From: Piper betle
Taxonomy: Eukaryota > Streptophyta > Magnoliopsida > Piperales > Piperaceae
Reading direction: 5' to 3'
Length of the DNA: 64,000 nucleotides
NCBI GenBank assembly: GCA_033002965.1
Contig: JAURVB010002108.1
Span: 1-64,000, forward strand
Shown: one piece after another, positions 1 through 11,561 of the stretch
Position numbering within the stretch: position 1 is the stretch's first letter
How the letters are laid out: the number at the start of each line of letters is the position of its first letter
Notes under the pieces: generated by a model
The model's input: the letters and a program-made list of their open reading frames with translations, nothing else
What the model was told of the DNA's origin: nothing
The model's database searches: none
Position numbers and translations under genes: made by a program

Positions 1-659
1 GCAGGGGGTGGCTTCGGGTCTCTTATAGAGATCGTCCCGCTACACGTGTAGTGGGGTTTCTATTGCGTACTTTGAAGGGAGGCTGGTGTTTCGGGAGCGA
101 AACACGCCGCGCGGTTTGCTGTTGGGGCGAAAAATTTTGTCCCATAGAGAGCGGCCCGTGACAACTACCATGTACCTCATGGTCTCCAAGTGGGTGCTAA
201 GGTCCTCACTAATCCAGTGGATCTCCTCATCCAAGCGGTCATCCTCACGATGCTCCACCATCACATCACTAGGAGGCGAAGGGGAATGCCCACGTCGTGC
301 CTGTCCCAACAGTGGTAGAGTGGTGACTCTCCTAGACCTTGTAAAACCTTACCACGGAGCCATTTGAATTATACTATATTAGCTCACACACTCCCCAACA
401 CACACTTACCCTTGCTCATACATTGCCCCTCTGACAACTACCCGCAACCCAATTCTACTAACTGCACACAGGGTAACCATGAAGTTAGAGAACACAACAG
501 AACAATGACAAAACAAAATGAAAAAAAGCAATAAGAAAACAAAAATAGTTGTACCTACTAATGTAGGCATAGGCTGCAGAACACTTAGCAGAGAGATGCA
601 GGTGACACATACACACATAAGTTTCCATCTTAATCGGTGATCAATTGGCTTTGATACCA
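1..659 (-). mobile_element. Decayed internal 5' end of a minus-strand LTR retrotransposon (tentative)
   Basis: At 647-659 the minus strand reads TGGTATCAAAGCC, a gypsy-type primer-binding site complementary to initiator-Met tRNA. It is followed leftward by a stretch resembling the start of other internal regions in this window (a GATTAAGATG-like motif). Bases 1-646 would then be internal sequence of an element running off the left edge. Open frames of 84-89 codons exist here but none resembles gag or pol, so no protein is called. Confidence 0.4.
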
Positions 660-2030
660 AAATTGTATTACTCTGATTCAGCCGCTTGCAAACTAAATCG
701 AAATGATAAACTTTAAAATACTAATTCATAAAACATTTAAATGTAAATTGACCCATAGGGACCTAGTGCACTCAAGGCATCAGAAGATGGAAATGTCAGG
801 GAATCTAATGCATAAAAAAAATCAAAATACATGTAAAGATTTCAATGGTTAGTCTCATGCAAATAAGACATCCTAAATATATCTAAATTACAAAGGAGAC
901 TAAGATTCTAGAGAAAATCCAGCAAGAGTCTCCCATATAACTAAGACATTTAAAAAATTTTCACAAGCATGTATAATTCACAAATAATAAAATCACACAT
1001 AGACCATTCCAGAATTTCACAATAAACACAGAAGCATTTAGGAGGTGTTCCACCTTATTCACATCACATTCAAAGATCATTTACAAAACATTTTTACAAT
1101 TTTCTAGTTGTTGGTTTGTCTGGTCTTTACACGGGCCCTTCAACCTACAAAACAAAGGCCGGAAGCTCTTCCAACCCATGTTTCTTATTCACTCCAAGTA
1201 ACTGCAAAAGTAACACGATTCAGCATAGCTGCGATTTATTTAACCTTCAGTTCCAGGGCTCTAGGTTTGGAGAATTCATGAACAAAATAAGTTACACCTA
1301 CAGGCCATAGAGTATATTGTCTGTAAAAAATAAAGATACAATTAGGAATAAACAAACACAAATATGAGAACTACCTTGCATTTTTTAAAATAGGCCAAGG
1401 CCCCACAATTCACATCAACACGGCAACCAATAACAACTTTGTAAAACAAAGAGGGGAGATATAGACAAAGTCAAAATTATCCACGGGGAAAACTTAAATG
1501 AAACAAATTATCCATATACACTTAATCTAAATAAAAATAAGGTCAATATGGCCTAAACATAATCGCAGAGATATCTATGCTCACGAACAAGAATACTCAA
1601 TGGTAAAGTTTCGGTATTATGTATGAACCAGAATCTGGTCGACAACAATATGCACATGGCCAATAGGGCCTAATTGATCACAACTAAAAACATGGCATGA
1701 TCTGGATGTATACTCAACAGAGTACACGCATATACTGAAATACACACTGCTAGCGGGTACCATAGTATTAATATTAACCACAATTAAAAATATGGCATGC
1801 TCCAAATATACTCAACGGAGAGCGCACACATGCAAAAATACTAAAATACACACTACGAGCAAGTACTATACTAATAATACTGATCACATAATTAGCCACT
1901 CAATTAGTGTCAAGTTCACATCCACCATGTGTACTAAGTATAAGGTCCGGGTAAGGTTAATTCAAATAGCATTAAAGTAGCACTTTTGAGCAACATCATG
2001 CATTTTCAAAAGCTCATTAAAGGATCTTTG
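660..2030. other. Unassigned AT-rich DNA, possibly LTR of the flanking minus-strand element
   Basis: Next to the primer-binding-like site this should be the 5' LTR of the same minus-strand element, since TAATACAA directly abuts the site on that strand. I could not find the LTR's other end or a second copy. Two short imperfect duplications lie near 1690-1760 and 1790-1860 (GGCATG followed by ACTCAACRGAG and a TACT.AAATACACACT stretch). No gene is supported. Confidence 0.3.
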
Positions 2031-4190
2031 TTAAGCTGTTTGTAATCAAGTATTATTTTTTGATTTTTGAATGCCATTTTATTAGTCAATTAAATTTGTA
2101 AATGGACGTCTATCTCTATTTTTTTCAAATTATTATAGATTATTGTGTTATCTTTATAAAATTGGTAAAATAGTATAAAACTCCATATCTTGTGATGAAA
2201 TTAATTTTGCATTTTTATGTGGATGTTTAGTTTAACCCTATGTAGTTTGAACCTATTTGGATGCTTATTGGGTTATGGAATAAATTGTCATAACATTTAT
2301 GTTCGTGGCTTTTAGATGATGGATAGGTTGTATATTTTCATGTGATTGATGTGTTTAAGATTATGGATGTCTTTTATATGTCTTGAATTGTATATGGAGT
2401 TGTTCCTTAATGTTGTATTATGCGGTAGTCTTCTCATTCATCTCATATCATGCATTTCATGACAATTTGCTGGATTCACTGCTTGGTTCTATCATTGTTT
2501 TGTTTTCCATGATTGAGGTCAAGATTAGCCGTGTTTTATTGGATCCAACTAATTTTGAGTCATCTAGCCAATTTTTTTGCCAGTTAACAAAACTTCAAGG
2601 ATGAGATCTTTGATGTGTTTTCAAAAACCATAAGATCCAGTCAAGTCACTTTGGTACTATTTATATATTTCTTTCATAGGCCATACTATATATGTATGAG
2701 TGTTTTCAATTTTTACACATAAGAGATGGGATATGCATGTGATTCCTACACTAGGTGCTCCCTCCTACCCTGGGTCGAGTAGATCATGTATACTATGCAA
2801 TGCGTTTTCTAGAATTTGTGGGCATGGATTCCTTTACCAGTTAAGTACTATGGTGAGTGATACATGGAGAATGTGAAAGGTGCAAATCTGATTTTATTAT
2901 CGTTGTGCTACATGGTGAGCCTTAGCTTTGATATTCAGCATGTGCCTTAGGTTTGTGGGGAGTACCTGTTGCTTTTCATAGTAACACTTGTGAGATGTTC
3001 TTAGGAGTTTCATGTTATTTCTGTGGATATGTATATGATCCATTTGCTAGTTTGACCTTGTCCCTTATTAGTTATTTGGAACCACTTGTCACCAGATTGC
3101 TGAAGCATTTTCTTATATGTATGTAGGTGAAGTTACTTGACATTGGTCGGCATAGATAGACGAACTGTGTGGACAATATGATAGAGGCACTTGTGTTTTG
3201 TTTTGATGTTCATGTTATGTATCTTTTGAGACTGTGTATTAAGGACTTGGACTCTTTAGTTTTCTTGTAGCACATATTATATTTTGGTAGTCTCATATCT
3301 GATATCTACGGGGTAGGATATTGTATATAAATGGGGATATGACTATATATCTTTAACTTGGTTAACTACTTTTGAAGGAATAACTTAGGCCCATCAGTTT
3401 GTACTCACACAATGATATTCATAACTTATATGTATATTTGTGTGTTATTTTCTTTATTATATCTAACTGCATTTTAGTTATTTTGCAAACAATAATACAC
3501 TCGTGTTTTCAAGTATTCTCCTAACCCCGGAGTCCTGAACCATGACGATATTAATTAGGAACACGACCCTTTGTGTTTTTTTTGCAGGTACAAAAGCTTG
3601 AAGTCATGGTGGAGGAGCATGTATTAGCTTTTAAAAGTTCATGAGTGAGAGACGAGCCCAAGTGTTTGTGATGGCTTTAATGACCATATCCTACACTTGA
3701 TGATACGATATGTGATTGTATTGTTGCTCTACGATTTTGTAATTAGATATGAAGTGATGGCTTAAATGACCAGAATTTTAGGGGTCTTATAGCTTCTTAA
3801 TCTACCTAATTACTTGTGGTAGAAGTGATGACTATACATCCTTAGATCTTGTGATAGTGCTATTGTGCTTGTGATTTATTGTTATGCTTATAGCAAATTG
3901 TGGTGTGGGGAGTTTTCTCCCACCAGTCATAATTATAAAGGAGACTTTACTAGATTTTGTTTAGAATTTATTCCCCTTTATAATTTTGACTTGTATAGGT
4001 GTCCTATTTCGTATAATCCCACCTTTAGATGTTTTCATGCATGAATTATGCATTTTTGGTGGTTTGTGCTTATACTATTCATGGCTAGGCCTTCTTTCTT
4101 AGAGCATCTTGAGTGGTTGGGTCCTACCTATAGTTTGTTAGTTCGGGTCCAAGCCGGACTTGGCGTGTTTGTTTGTGCACAAATTTTGCG
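2030..4190 (+). mobile_element. Very decayed LTR of the window's dominant LTR family
   Basis: Several blocks align in order with the well-preserved LTRs at 37.6-49.8 kb: TTTTATTGGATCCAACT near 2535, AAGGATGAGATC near 2597, a TATTTATATATTTC TATA-like block near 2660, GGTGGAGGAGCATG near 3610 and a CGGGTCCAAGCC tail near 4143. Between the blocks divergence is heavy and neither terminus is certain, so this reads as the oldest copy of the family here. No open frame is meaningful. Confidence 0.5.
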
Positions 4191-4359
4191 CACCCTTGGG
4201 CAATGGAGGCTGTGAGGCAAGTGTGAGGGGTTCACCCAAGGCATCCTTGCCATTGAAGTTGTGAATTATCTGATTAATACGAGATAAAAATATAAGAAAA
4301 CAAATTCATTATTTTTTTCTCAATTACACTCGAGGACTCTCTCTCTCTCTCTTCCTTCT

Positions 4360-5120
4360 CTACTTATGCTGACTTGTTGATGTGGTCAATCCAAGTTTGG
4401 CTATGATAGCCATAAGAGAAGCACCTATGATGGTGGGAAAGATGGAACCTCCCATTCTATAACATTTTGAATTTTTCATGATGATGAAGGGGTGTATATA
4501 GAAATCAAGAAAATTATTTCTGAGGGGGCCACTTTTCTTATAGAAGAAGCATTTTATTTCTTTATAGATTTTTCCCTCTTTGACTTTTATAGAGGCTTTG
4601 TCCTTCTTCTTTTTATTCTTGTTGGGACTGACACCTTTATACAAAGTAAAATGGGCTGAGTGGTCTATCATCTTCTTTAATCTTTCTTCTTTTTGTATTA
4701 ATATGGCATTTATTTTTTAAAGGTTCCATTTTTTTTATAGTATTATAGTTCATCTGAAGGAAAGGAATTAATGATAAATTGGACAAGGAAAGACTCACTC
4801 ACAACCATGCCCATCATTTTTAGCTTTGCAGCATCATTGGTCATTGATGTTATATGATCGTGAATGGAATGTAACCAATCAAATTGCTTGGTTGTCAACT
4901 CTATCATGAGAGTTCATACAATCGACTTGTCAATTATGTCGGATTGTGCATTCTCCTTGAGTTTGGTCATTAATTCCTTAGCACTATCAGTTTTGGGCAT
5001 TGATAGCTTGATACTTTGATCAATGGTTTATATTGTTTCAATCTTGATGAACATTTTGTTGAATCTTTGTTTAATATTACATATGATTTTCGTCTCAAAC
5101 ATAGAGCACAAAATGAACAC
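4360..5120 (-). pseudogene. Ty1-copia gag remnant
   Basis: Read on the minus strand, 5120 to 4780 gives a copia-type gag stretch (MPKTDSAKELMTKLKENAQS, then LHSIHDHITSMTNDAAKLK, with internal stops). From 4671 to 4360 follow a lysine-rich linker and a damaged zinc knuckle, KCFFYKKSG, where the family has CFxCKKxGH. This is the nucleocapsid end of gag. The second knuckle cysteine is tyrosine and the histidine is proline, so zinc binding is lost. No LTR of this element was identified. Confidence 0.65.
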
Positions 5121-5169
5121 TCTGTTTTCTCATGACATCCACAAATAAGTCATATATCCAAAGAAAGAG

Positions 5170-5574
5170 TAATGATGTCGGTGGAAAATCAAATCTTACC
5201 TCATTTGGATTTTACTGAACGAGATGTTTGTGTGAATTGAATTAAAGGCAAGTAATCAAACCCCTCATCAAAATATCTCAACATTAGAAGCATTGAAACA
5301 CTTCAACTAATCCACATTTATATTTATGGTCCTTTCAACACTACTTCATGGAATGGCATAAAATATTTTATCACCTTCATGGACGACTTCTCACGATATC
5401 GCTACTTGTATTTACTACATGAAAAATCTGAGTCAGTGAATAGTTATGATAATTTTGTCACCTTCATTGATGACTTTTCACAAAGTCACACTCTCGTGAA
5501 AATTGTTAGAAGTATGTTAAGTATACCACTATACCTATGTCATTGTATTTGAATGCAACTTATCTGATGAATAG
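5170..5574 (+). pseudogene. Ty1-copia integrase remnant, part 1
   Basis: The plus strand encodes a copia integrase core: an IHIYIYGPFNTTSWNG block (family LIHTDICGPF), then KYFITFMDDFSRYRYLYLL, then a VRSM-like helix just before the interruption at 5574. The first catalytic aspartate position (HTD) is changed to HIY, and stops occur, so this is a fossil. The orientation is opposite to the gag remnant at 4360-5120. The reading frame resumes at 9826 on the far side of a solo LTR. Confidence 0.75.
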
Positions 5575-7661
5575 TGTAAAACCCATGACTCGAGTCAGAG
5601 TTTTACATTAGTGAACCAGTCGGATCAACCATCGATTCAAGTCTAGTTAATTTCATGACCCCGTGCTGAGTCGATGCTAGCCGTGCGTTATGAGCGATAA
5701 GGGTCAAGTGTACCCGAATATATGATGAAAATGTTAGAAGGATGATGAGAAATGACTTATTAGAGTATATGACACTGTGCAGTTATTTTTTTTATTTATT
5801 TGATCGTAAAATTATTTTAAGTCGAATAACACATTAGGATGTGTTATAGAGTCAGTTTGGGTGGGTTATTAGTTATAGAACATGTCATTTTGATGTCAAG
5901 GTGTGCATTATATTTTATGGGATTTCCCCCTATTTTTTGGATTTTTTCAGTATTTATTACGAGTTAGTTATTATTTTTGACTTGAGTTAGAGTCGAGTCA
6001 ACTTTTATTTACGAGACTGTCCTAAGACCTTACCCCAACCTTTCTTCTCCCCTAACCCTGATGTTGTCCCTCGTCCTTGCCACCGACCTCCGCTGAGTCA
6101 TCGTCGTGTCGTCCCCAGCATTTCTAGTTGCCGCCCGACCTCCACGATGCACACGAGCCGCATGATCGTGCCGACCATCCCAGAGTCAATTTGCTGCCAT
6201 CCCCACTGCTCCACCACCTCCATGTCGCTAACACCTCCCCCTCGACCTAGCCAAACTTTCTCCCACACCCAGCGCCACCGCCAAACCTAGCCATGGCCAA
6301 TTGGACAAGCTGACCGACCCAGTTGACTTGTCGCCACTACCGGTAGTCATCGCCGCCATTGCCACCCTCACCCCCACCATTGTTGGGTTGAATTTATCTT
6401 GCCAATACCCACCCATAGCCCTGATTGCCTTGCCAAGGAACTGCATGACTATATGGTATTAAAATGAATGCTAAGGAACTAATTAAGTAAATTAAATATG
6501 TATCGTAATCTAATGCAACGTACAGTAAGAAATCTGATATGGATTTATGTATGATTTGATGTGAGTTGTGTCTTGATGTGTGTGTGCTAAAGGATGTGTG
6601 AATGCAACATAAGCCAACATTAGCTTTTAGTCTGATGTGTATGTATGGAGTAGGACCTCGCCACCTAGGCGCTTGGACATGATTGGAGCTTCTACCAGGT
6701 CTGTTTAGGACTCGCTTCTGGTTTGGCTTCTGTACTCCATCGTGTTTTGTTTTAACTGCTCTGGAATTGGTAACCATTCGTTCCATTCTCGAGGGATTTT
6801 GATAACTCCACGTTTGAGTTATTCAAACCTGGAGAAGTGTAGAGGTTTATGAATACTACTATGTAGCATATGTATAGACTTGTGGTGTCAAAGGGTACTA
6901 AAGGCACATGTCTGAGAGTACTCGGCCTTTGTAGTTAGGGCTAGGAGTGATACGGAGGATGTAGATGGTTGAAAGAAGAGAGATTGATTTTCCTGCGCAA
7001 AAGGATAGTTTAAAGTTGCTAATGAATGGGATGAGATAGAAAGATGATGCTATCACGCGAGGTCAATGACTCCTAATTATTGCCCTTATGAGAGATTTTA
7101 TGTGGAAAAATAATAATATTTTCATTCAACAGAAGGGTTAGCTCTCTAGAGTTAGTTTATTATTAGTTATTTTTGGACTGGTAACGCTAGTTATCAACAT
7201 CTTTCTATTATCTATGTAGGTGAGAACCTTAAGGATTGAGCGTTGTCGGCATTGCGGAGGAGCAGTAATGAAATTGCGCATGCATGTACTTGCCGAGTGT
7301 AATTGATGATGATGAATGTTGAATTATTTGAATGATGAAATTTGAATGTCATTTTGTTAATTGATATAAATGTTTTGCATGTGAATGAAAATTGTGAATA
7401 GAAATGAACAGGTTGAACCATGGAGTCTAGATTCGACTCAGAAGATGAAGGAAGTGAGGATAATTGAAATGTTGAATTGTTTTCTTTTTTTATTGATATA
7501 AATATATAATGTTTGTTGTTGGTAGGGTGGTCCCTTTACACTTTTAGGGGAGACTCTATAAAACCGTGATTCGAATTAGGGTTTTATAATCTGAACCAGT
7601 CGGTTTGACCATTATTTTCAGTCGAGTTAAGTTTTAATTACGAGATAACCATTCGTTAGAC

Positions 7662-7760
7662 AACCATTCATTTTTCTCACTGACCATTCATTTTTCTCAC
7701 TGACCACTCATTTTTCTCAGTTAACCATTCGTTTTTCTCATTGACCACTCATTTTCTTTT
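7662..7760. repeat. About five copies of a 20-21-bp tandem repeat
   Basis: The unit is approximately ACCATTCATTTTTCTCACTG, repeated with a few substitutions (CATTCG, CACTCA variants). It lies in the 5' part of the inner solo LTR and is absent from the younger LTR copies at 37.6-49.8 kb. Confidence 0.85.
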
Positions 7761-8258
7761 CCCTAACATCTATATATTCCGTACTTCTGATACTGTCTTT
7801 ATTCAACCACTACCATCCTTCTCACCCAACTTCCTTCTTCTTTTTCTTCCTTCTCTTTTCCCCCACGATCCTCACTCAAGCTGGCCACAACCTCGTCGAC
7901 GTCACCACATGAGTAACGATTAGATACGGAGTAGGAGCTCACTGTTTATGCTCTAAGGCATGCTCGGAGCTTCTACCAGGTCCGTTTAGGACTCGCCTCT
8001 GATTTATTGCTCTATTCTATTGTGATTTAATTTTTATAATTTGTAGGATGAGTTGAGTGGTGTTTTATCGGATCCCACATAACCCGGGTCATTTAATTGA
8101 TCAATTTTCTGGATTAATAACCCTCAAGGATGAGATCCCTTGAGTATATTTGTTGAATACAAGATCCACCACAAGTTGCCTTCAGGCCTATTATATAAAT
8201 TCCTACCAAGACCTATATATATGTAGTTTTCACGATTTTTCAATAACCGTACTCCACG

Positions 8259-8815
8259 AGCGTGCATGTGCTAGTCGAAGCTGCCAACAACCATGCTATG
8301 CAAGTGGCATGTGCTAGTCGTAAGCCAGGAATCCCAACAACCATGTTAAGCAAGCAACATGTGTCAGTTAAAGTCGCCGACAACCATGCTACGCAAGTAG
8401 CATGTGCCAGTTGTAAGCTAGGAATCCTGACAACCATGCTACGCAAGTGGCATGTGCCAGTCGAAGCCGCCGACAACCATGCTACTTAAGTAGCATGTGC
8501 CAGTCATAAGCTGGTAATCATGACAACCATGCTACGTAAGTATCATGTGCCAGTCGAAGCCGCCGATAACCATGTTACGCAAGTAGCATGTGTCAGTCGT
8601 AAGCTGGGAATCCCGATCACCATGTTATGCCAGCAACATGTGCCAGTTGAAGCCTTCAACAACCATTCTATGCAAGTGGCATGTGCCAGTCGTAAGCCGG
8701 GAATCTCGACAACCATGCTAAGCAAGTGGCATGTGCCAGTCGAAGCCACCGACAACCATGCTATGCAAGTTGCATGCGCCAGCCATAAGCCAGAAATCCT
8801 GACAACCATGTTACC
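8259..8815. repeat. 93-bp higher-order tandem repeat built from alternating 43- and 50-bp subunits
   Basis: The CAACCATG landmark (with one-base variants) recurs at 8288, 8338, 8381, 8431, 8474, 8524, 8567, 8617, 8660, 8710, 8753 and 8803. The spacing is 50, 43, 50, 43 and so on without exception. Each subunit contains GCATGTGCCAGTCG. The 43-bp form continues AAGCCGCCGA and the 50-bp form continues TAAGCCGGGAATC. Because 93 is a multiple of three, long open frames appear on both strands (up to about 100 codons). These are not genes. Confidence 0.95.
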
Positions 8816-9825
8816 TGAATGGGTATGGAAGTAAGATAAGAACAAAAGGCGTATGATATGACAGTAGTCCCAAGGGACCAGAAAGAGAAATGAAAAAATA
8901 CCAAGAGAGGCATTAGTAGTAGCAGGTCAGTTCAGTTAAAGATGATTTCAATTCAATAGATGTCCTCAGAGATTTCATGATGTTTTCTTTCATATGAGAG
9001 TTTGCTCTCATTGTTAGTTTGATATTAGTTATATGTTTTGGACCAATAAAACTCGTTACTGACGTGTTTTTTTATAATATATGTCGATGATGATACCTGG
9101 ATGAAAGAGCAGTGATATCTTTTGCACACTCATACACGCTAATTGAATATTTGTTTTGACTATTTTAATTGTGTTGTTATGTAATTATGAACAATGAAAA
9201 TGCTTATGATGAAGATTGTGGTAAGTAGAAATGGATAGTGATGTTATGATTTGAAATAAATATTAGTGTGCTAGTCGAATGATAAAAGTGAAATATGAAT
9301 AGAATGAATAAGTTGGTCGAGACCCAAATGTCAAGAATGTTTTGATGTGATTGAATAAAATGTTTTGACATGTCATCCATGTAGTAGCATGTTAGATTTA
9401 TTTTTATGCATTCATCCATGCATAGCGATAAAAATCTTCCATCTCGAAACACCGAGAGTAGATCCACAAGGTTGGGCTCGGGTTAGCCAACCTAACTGGG
9501 GCTGGTAACATTCTAGTTCGGTTCCTGAGCGTAAACCAGATTTGGGGTGTTATAGACTTTATCCGTTTTGTTTTCAAAATATTTATTTTCTTTAAAATTT
9601 TCACTTATTTGGTTTGTTTTATACTTGATTAAATATCATAGCATGCATCTAAAACAATGTTAGAACCTAAACACCCCATCCATGCATTGTATGTTTGCAT
9701 CACCATCTTGAGATGTCAAGGGTAGATCTGGGTCAACTTAACCGAATCAAGTAGATTAACAAATGGTTCGATTGCTGGTAGCATTTCCACGTTGGTTCAC
9801 CGGTGAACCGAAATGGGTTGTTACA

Positions 9826-10400
9826 AATGGGATCCCTAGTAAGGAAATTGAAAAGATTCCTTGTGAATTTTTGATAGGACGGAAACCTAGTTTAAGGCAA
9901 CTCCATGTTTACATGAAAGAAAACTTGATACAAGGACTATTAGTAGTTATTTCTTCGGTTATTCTAAAAAGTTAAAAGGGTATAGATTTTAGTGTCCCAA
10001 CCATAGTATAAGAATAGTTGAATCTTGTAATGCTTGGTTCAATGAGAATTGTCAAGTTAGTGGGAGTTTAGAACCACAAAAAATGGGCATTCAAGAAACT
10101 CCGGCAAAAACTTCTCCAACCAAGACTTCTTCCCATATTGTTGTCCATATTGTTTTATCACAACTAAACAACATGCAGGAACAAGTTCAAATGAATAAGT
10201 TGTTCAACTAGAAATAGCATTACAAAGGTCTAAAATGGACCAAAAATTAGATATTTTGAATGACTATATAGTTTATTCACTTGAACATGAATGTGACTTG
10301 AGTATTGATAAGGATCTTGACACATTCATACAAGCCATGGAATGTGACAATTCAAAAAATGGTTCACTATCATGAAAGAAGAGTTAGACATTCACACAAG
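9826..10400 (+). pseudogene. Ty1-copia integrase remnant, part 2
   Basis: It continues the copia polyprotein after the solo LTR: a PSKEIEKIPCEFLIGRKPSL block (family VPKTPYELWTGRKPSL), then LDTRTISSYFFGYSKK, then CPNHSIRIVESCNA and linker sequence with PAKTSPTKTSS. This is the integrase C-terminal region up to the start of the reverse transcriptase, which is missing. Frameshifts and stops are present. A 22-bp near-duplicate (ACAAGCCATGGAATG / ACAAGCCATGGATTG) lies near 10335 and 10395. Confidence 0.75.
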
Positions 10401-11561
10401 CCATGGATTGTAATATCTTAACATTTTGAATTTCCTAACACAAGGAGAGGGTGGAGTAGATATGTGCTATATTTACAATGCATATCATGACTTATGGTAT
10501 TAGAGGATAGTAATTGCTATAGTATGAGAGTACTCGACTTTTGTGCTACAGGCTAAGACTTATGTAGAGGTTTGGAGAAAACTTACATATTAGATAATTT
10601 TATTCCTAAGAGTGGGACTAGATATACTCAAATATTTATCAAGAGTGGCATTTTAGGTGGTTAGGAGCAGGGGCCACTCCAAGTCAAGTAGGAAGTCTCT
10701 TGGTAGATGTCTTTTAAGAGTTTCCATGAAGGCATATATAGATATATTTCTTCGTGGGAGTCATCTCTTACTTGTCAATTTGTCTTGATTACTCTGGGAT
10801 CATTGGCATTCATTGTTGTTGTTTTCTATATATATTTATAGATGTAGTGTTCTTTAAAGTTGGGTCAGCAATGATGGAAGGATGTCAAAGAATTTCTTTA
10901 GACAAGTATTTAATTGATGTATATAATATGTATTTTTCTTACCGGTTCTTATTAAGGGTGTTAAATGAGCGAGCGAGTCGAGCTGAGCATCTGCTTGAGC
11001 TCAACTCAAAAAACTTGAGGATCGTTTGAACTCGACTCAAGATCGAATGAGTTTTGAGCATAGATGTCCGAGATCGAATTGATCAATTCAGATGTTATTG
11101 TACCTCGACTCAAGCTCAAATACACTAAAACTACCAACTTTTTATGAACTTGAAACCAGCTTAGGTCGAACCCTAAACCAAAGATAGAAACCAACTTGAC
11201 TTGAACTCGAAACCTACTCGACTCGAGCTCGAAACCAACTCTTAAATTGAGCCATTATTAGCAAATAGGAATTATGAAAGGGTAGAATGTGATTTACCAA
11301 ACGATGTGGGATTATCCATGGTAAGATAAAAAAAAGGAAAATAATAACTATGTAACAGAGATTCAAACCCATAACCTTCTCAATGTTAAAAGCAACAACA
11401 ACTAACAAACTATTAAGTCTTTTATGTCATAGTTATGGTAAAGTACTTTTTATAATGATCATTCAAATAAAACAAAAATTTACCATAATTGATGCCAAAC
11501 TAAATGTTATAAATCTAATATTATATATTATATCATCGAGTTGAGTTCAAGCTGAGCAATG

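Larger units (their letters stand above)
7557..9554 (+). mobile_element. Inner solo LTR nested in the outer solo LTR
   Basis: It starts TATAAAACCG (family TGTAAAACCC) and ends GGGTGTTATA (family TGTTACA); both termini carry a transition. It is flanked by GACTC (7552-7556) and GACTT (9555-9559), a 4/5 target-site duplication. It keeps the GGATCCCACATAACCCGGG block at 8070 and the GAGAGTTTGCTCTCA palindrome at 8995. Two internal tandem arrays (7662-7760 and 8259-8815) have expanded within it. Confidence 0.85.
5575..9825 (+). mobile_element. Outer solo LTR (5575-7556 plus 9555-9825), inserted in copia integrase
   Basis: It starts TGTAAAACCC, ends GGGTTGTTACA and is flanked by AATAG (5570-5574) and AATGG (9826-9830), a 4/5 target-site duplication. 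There is no primer site or internal domain, so it is a solo LTR left by LTR-LTR recombination. The block order follows the family: GC-rich segment at 6000-6420, TATA region, GGTGAGAACC block near 7220, and CTTTTAGGGGAGAC just before the break at 7556. A younger LTR of the same family sits inside it. Removing one copy of the duplication rejoins the copia frame without a gap. Confidence 0.85.

Noticed and set aside
8262..8845. Long open frames of 75-104 codons on both strands
   Set aside because: They arise because the 93-bp repeat is a multiple of three; both strands are equally open and the proteins are simple repeats.
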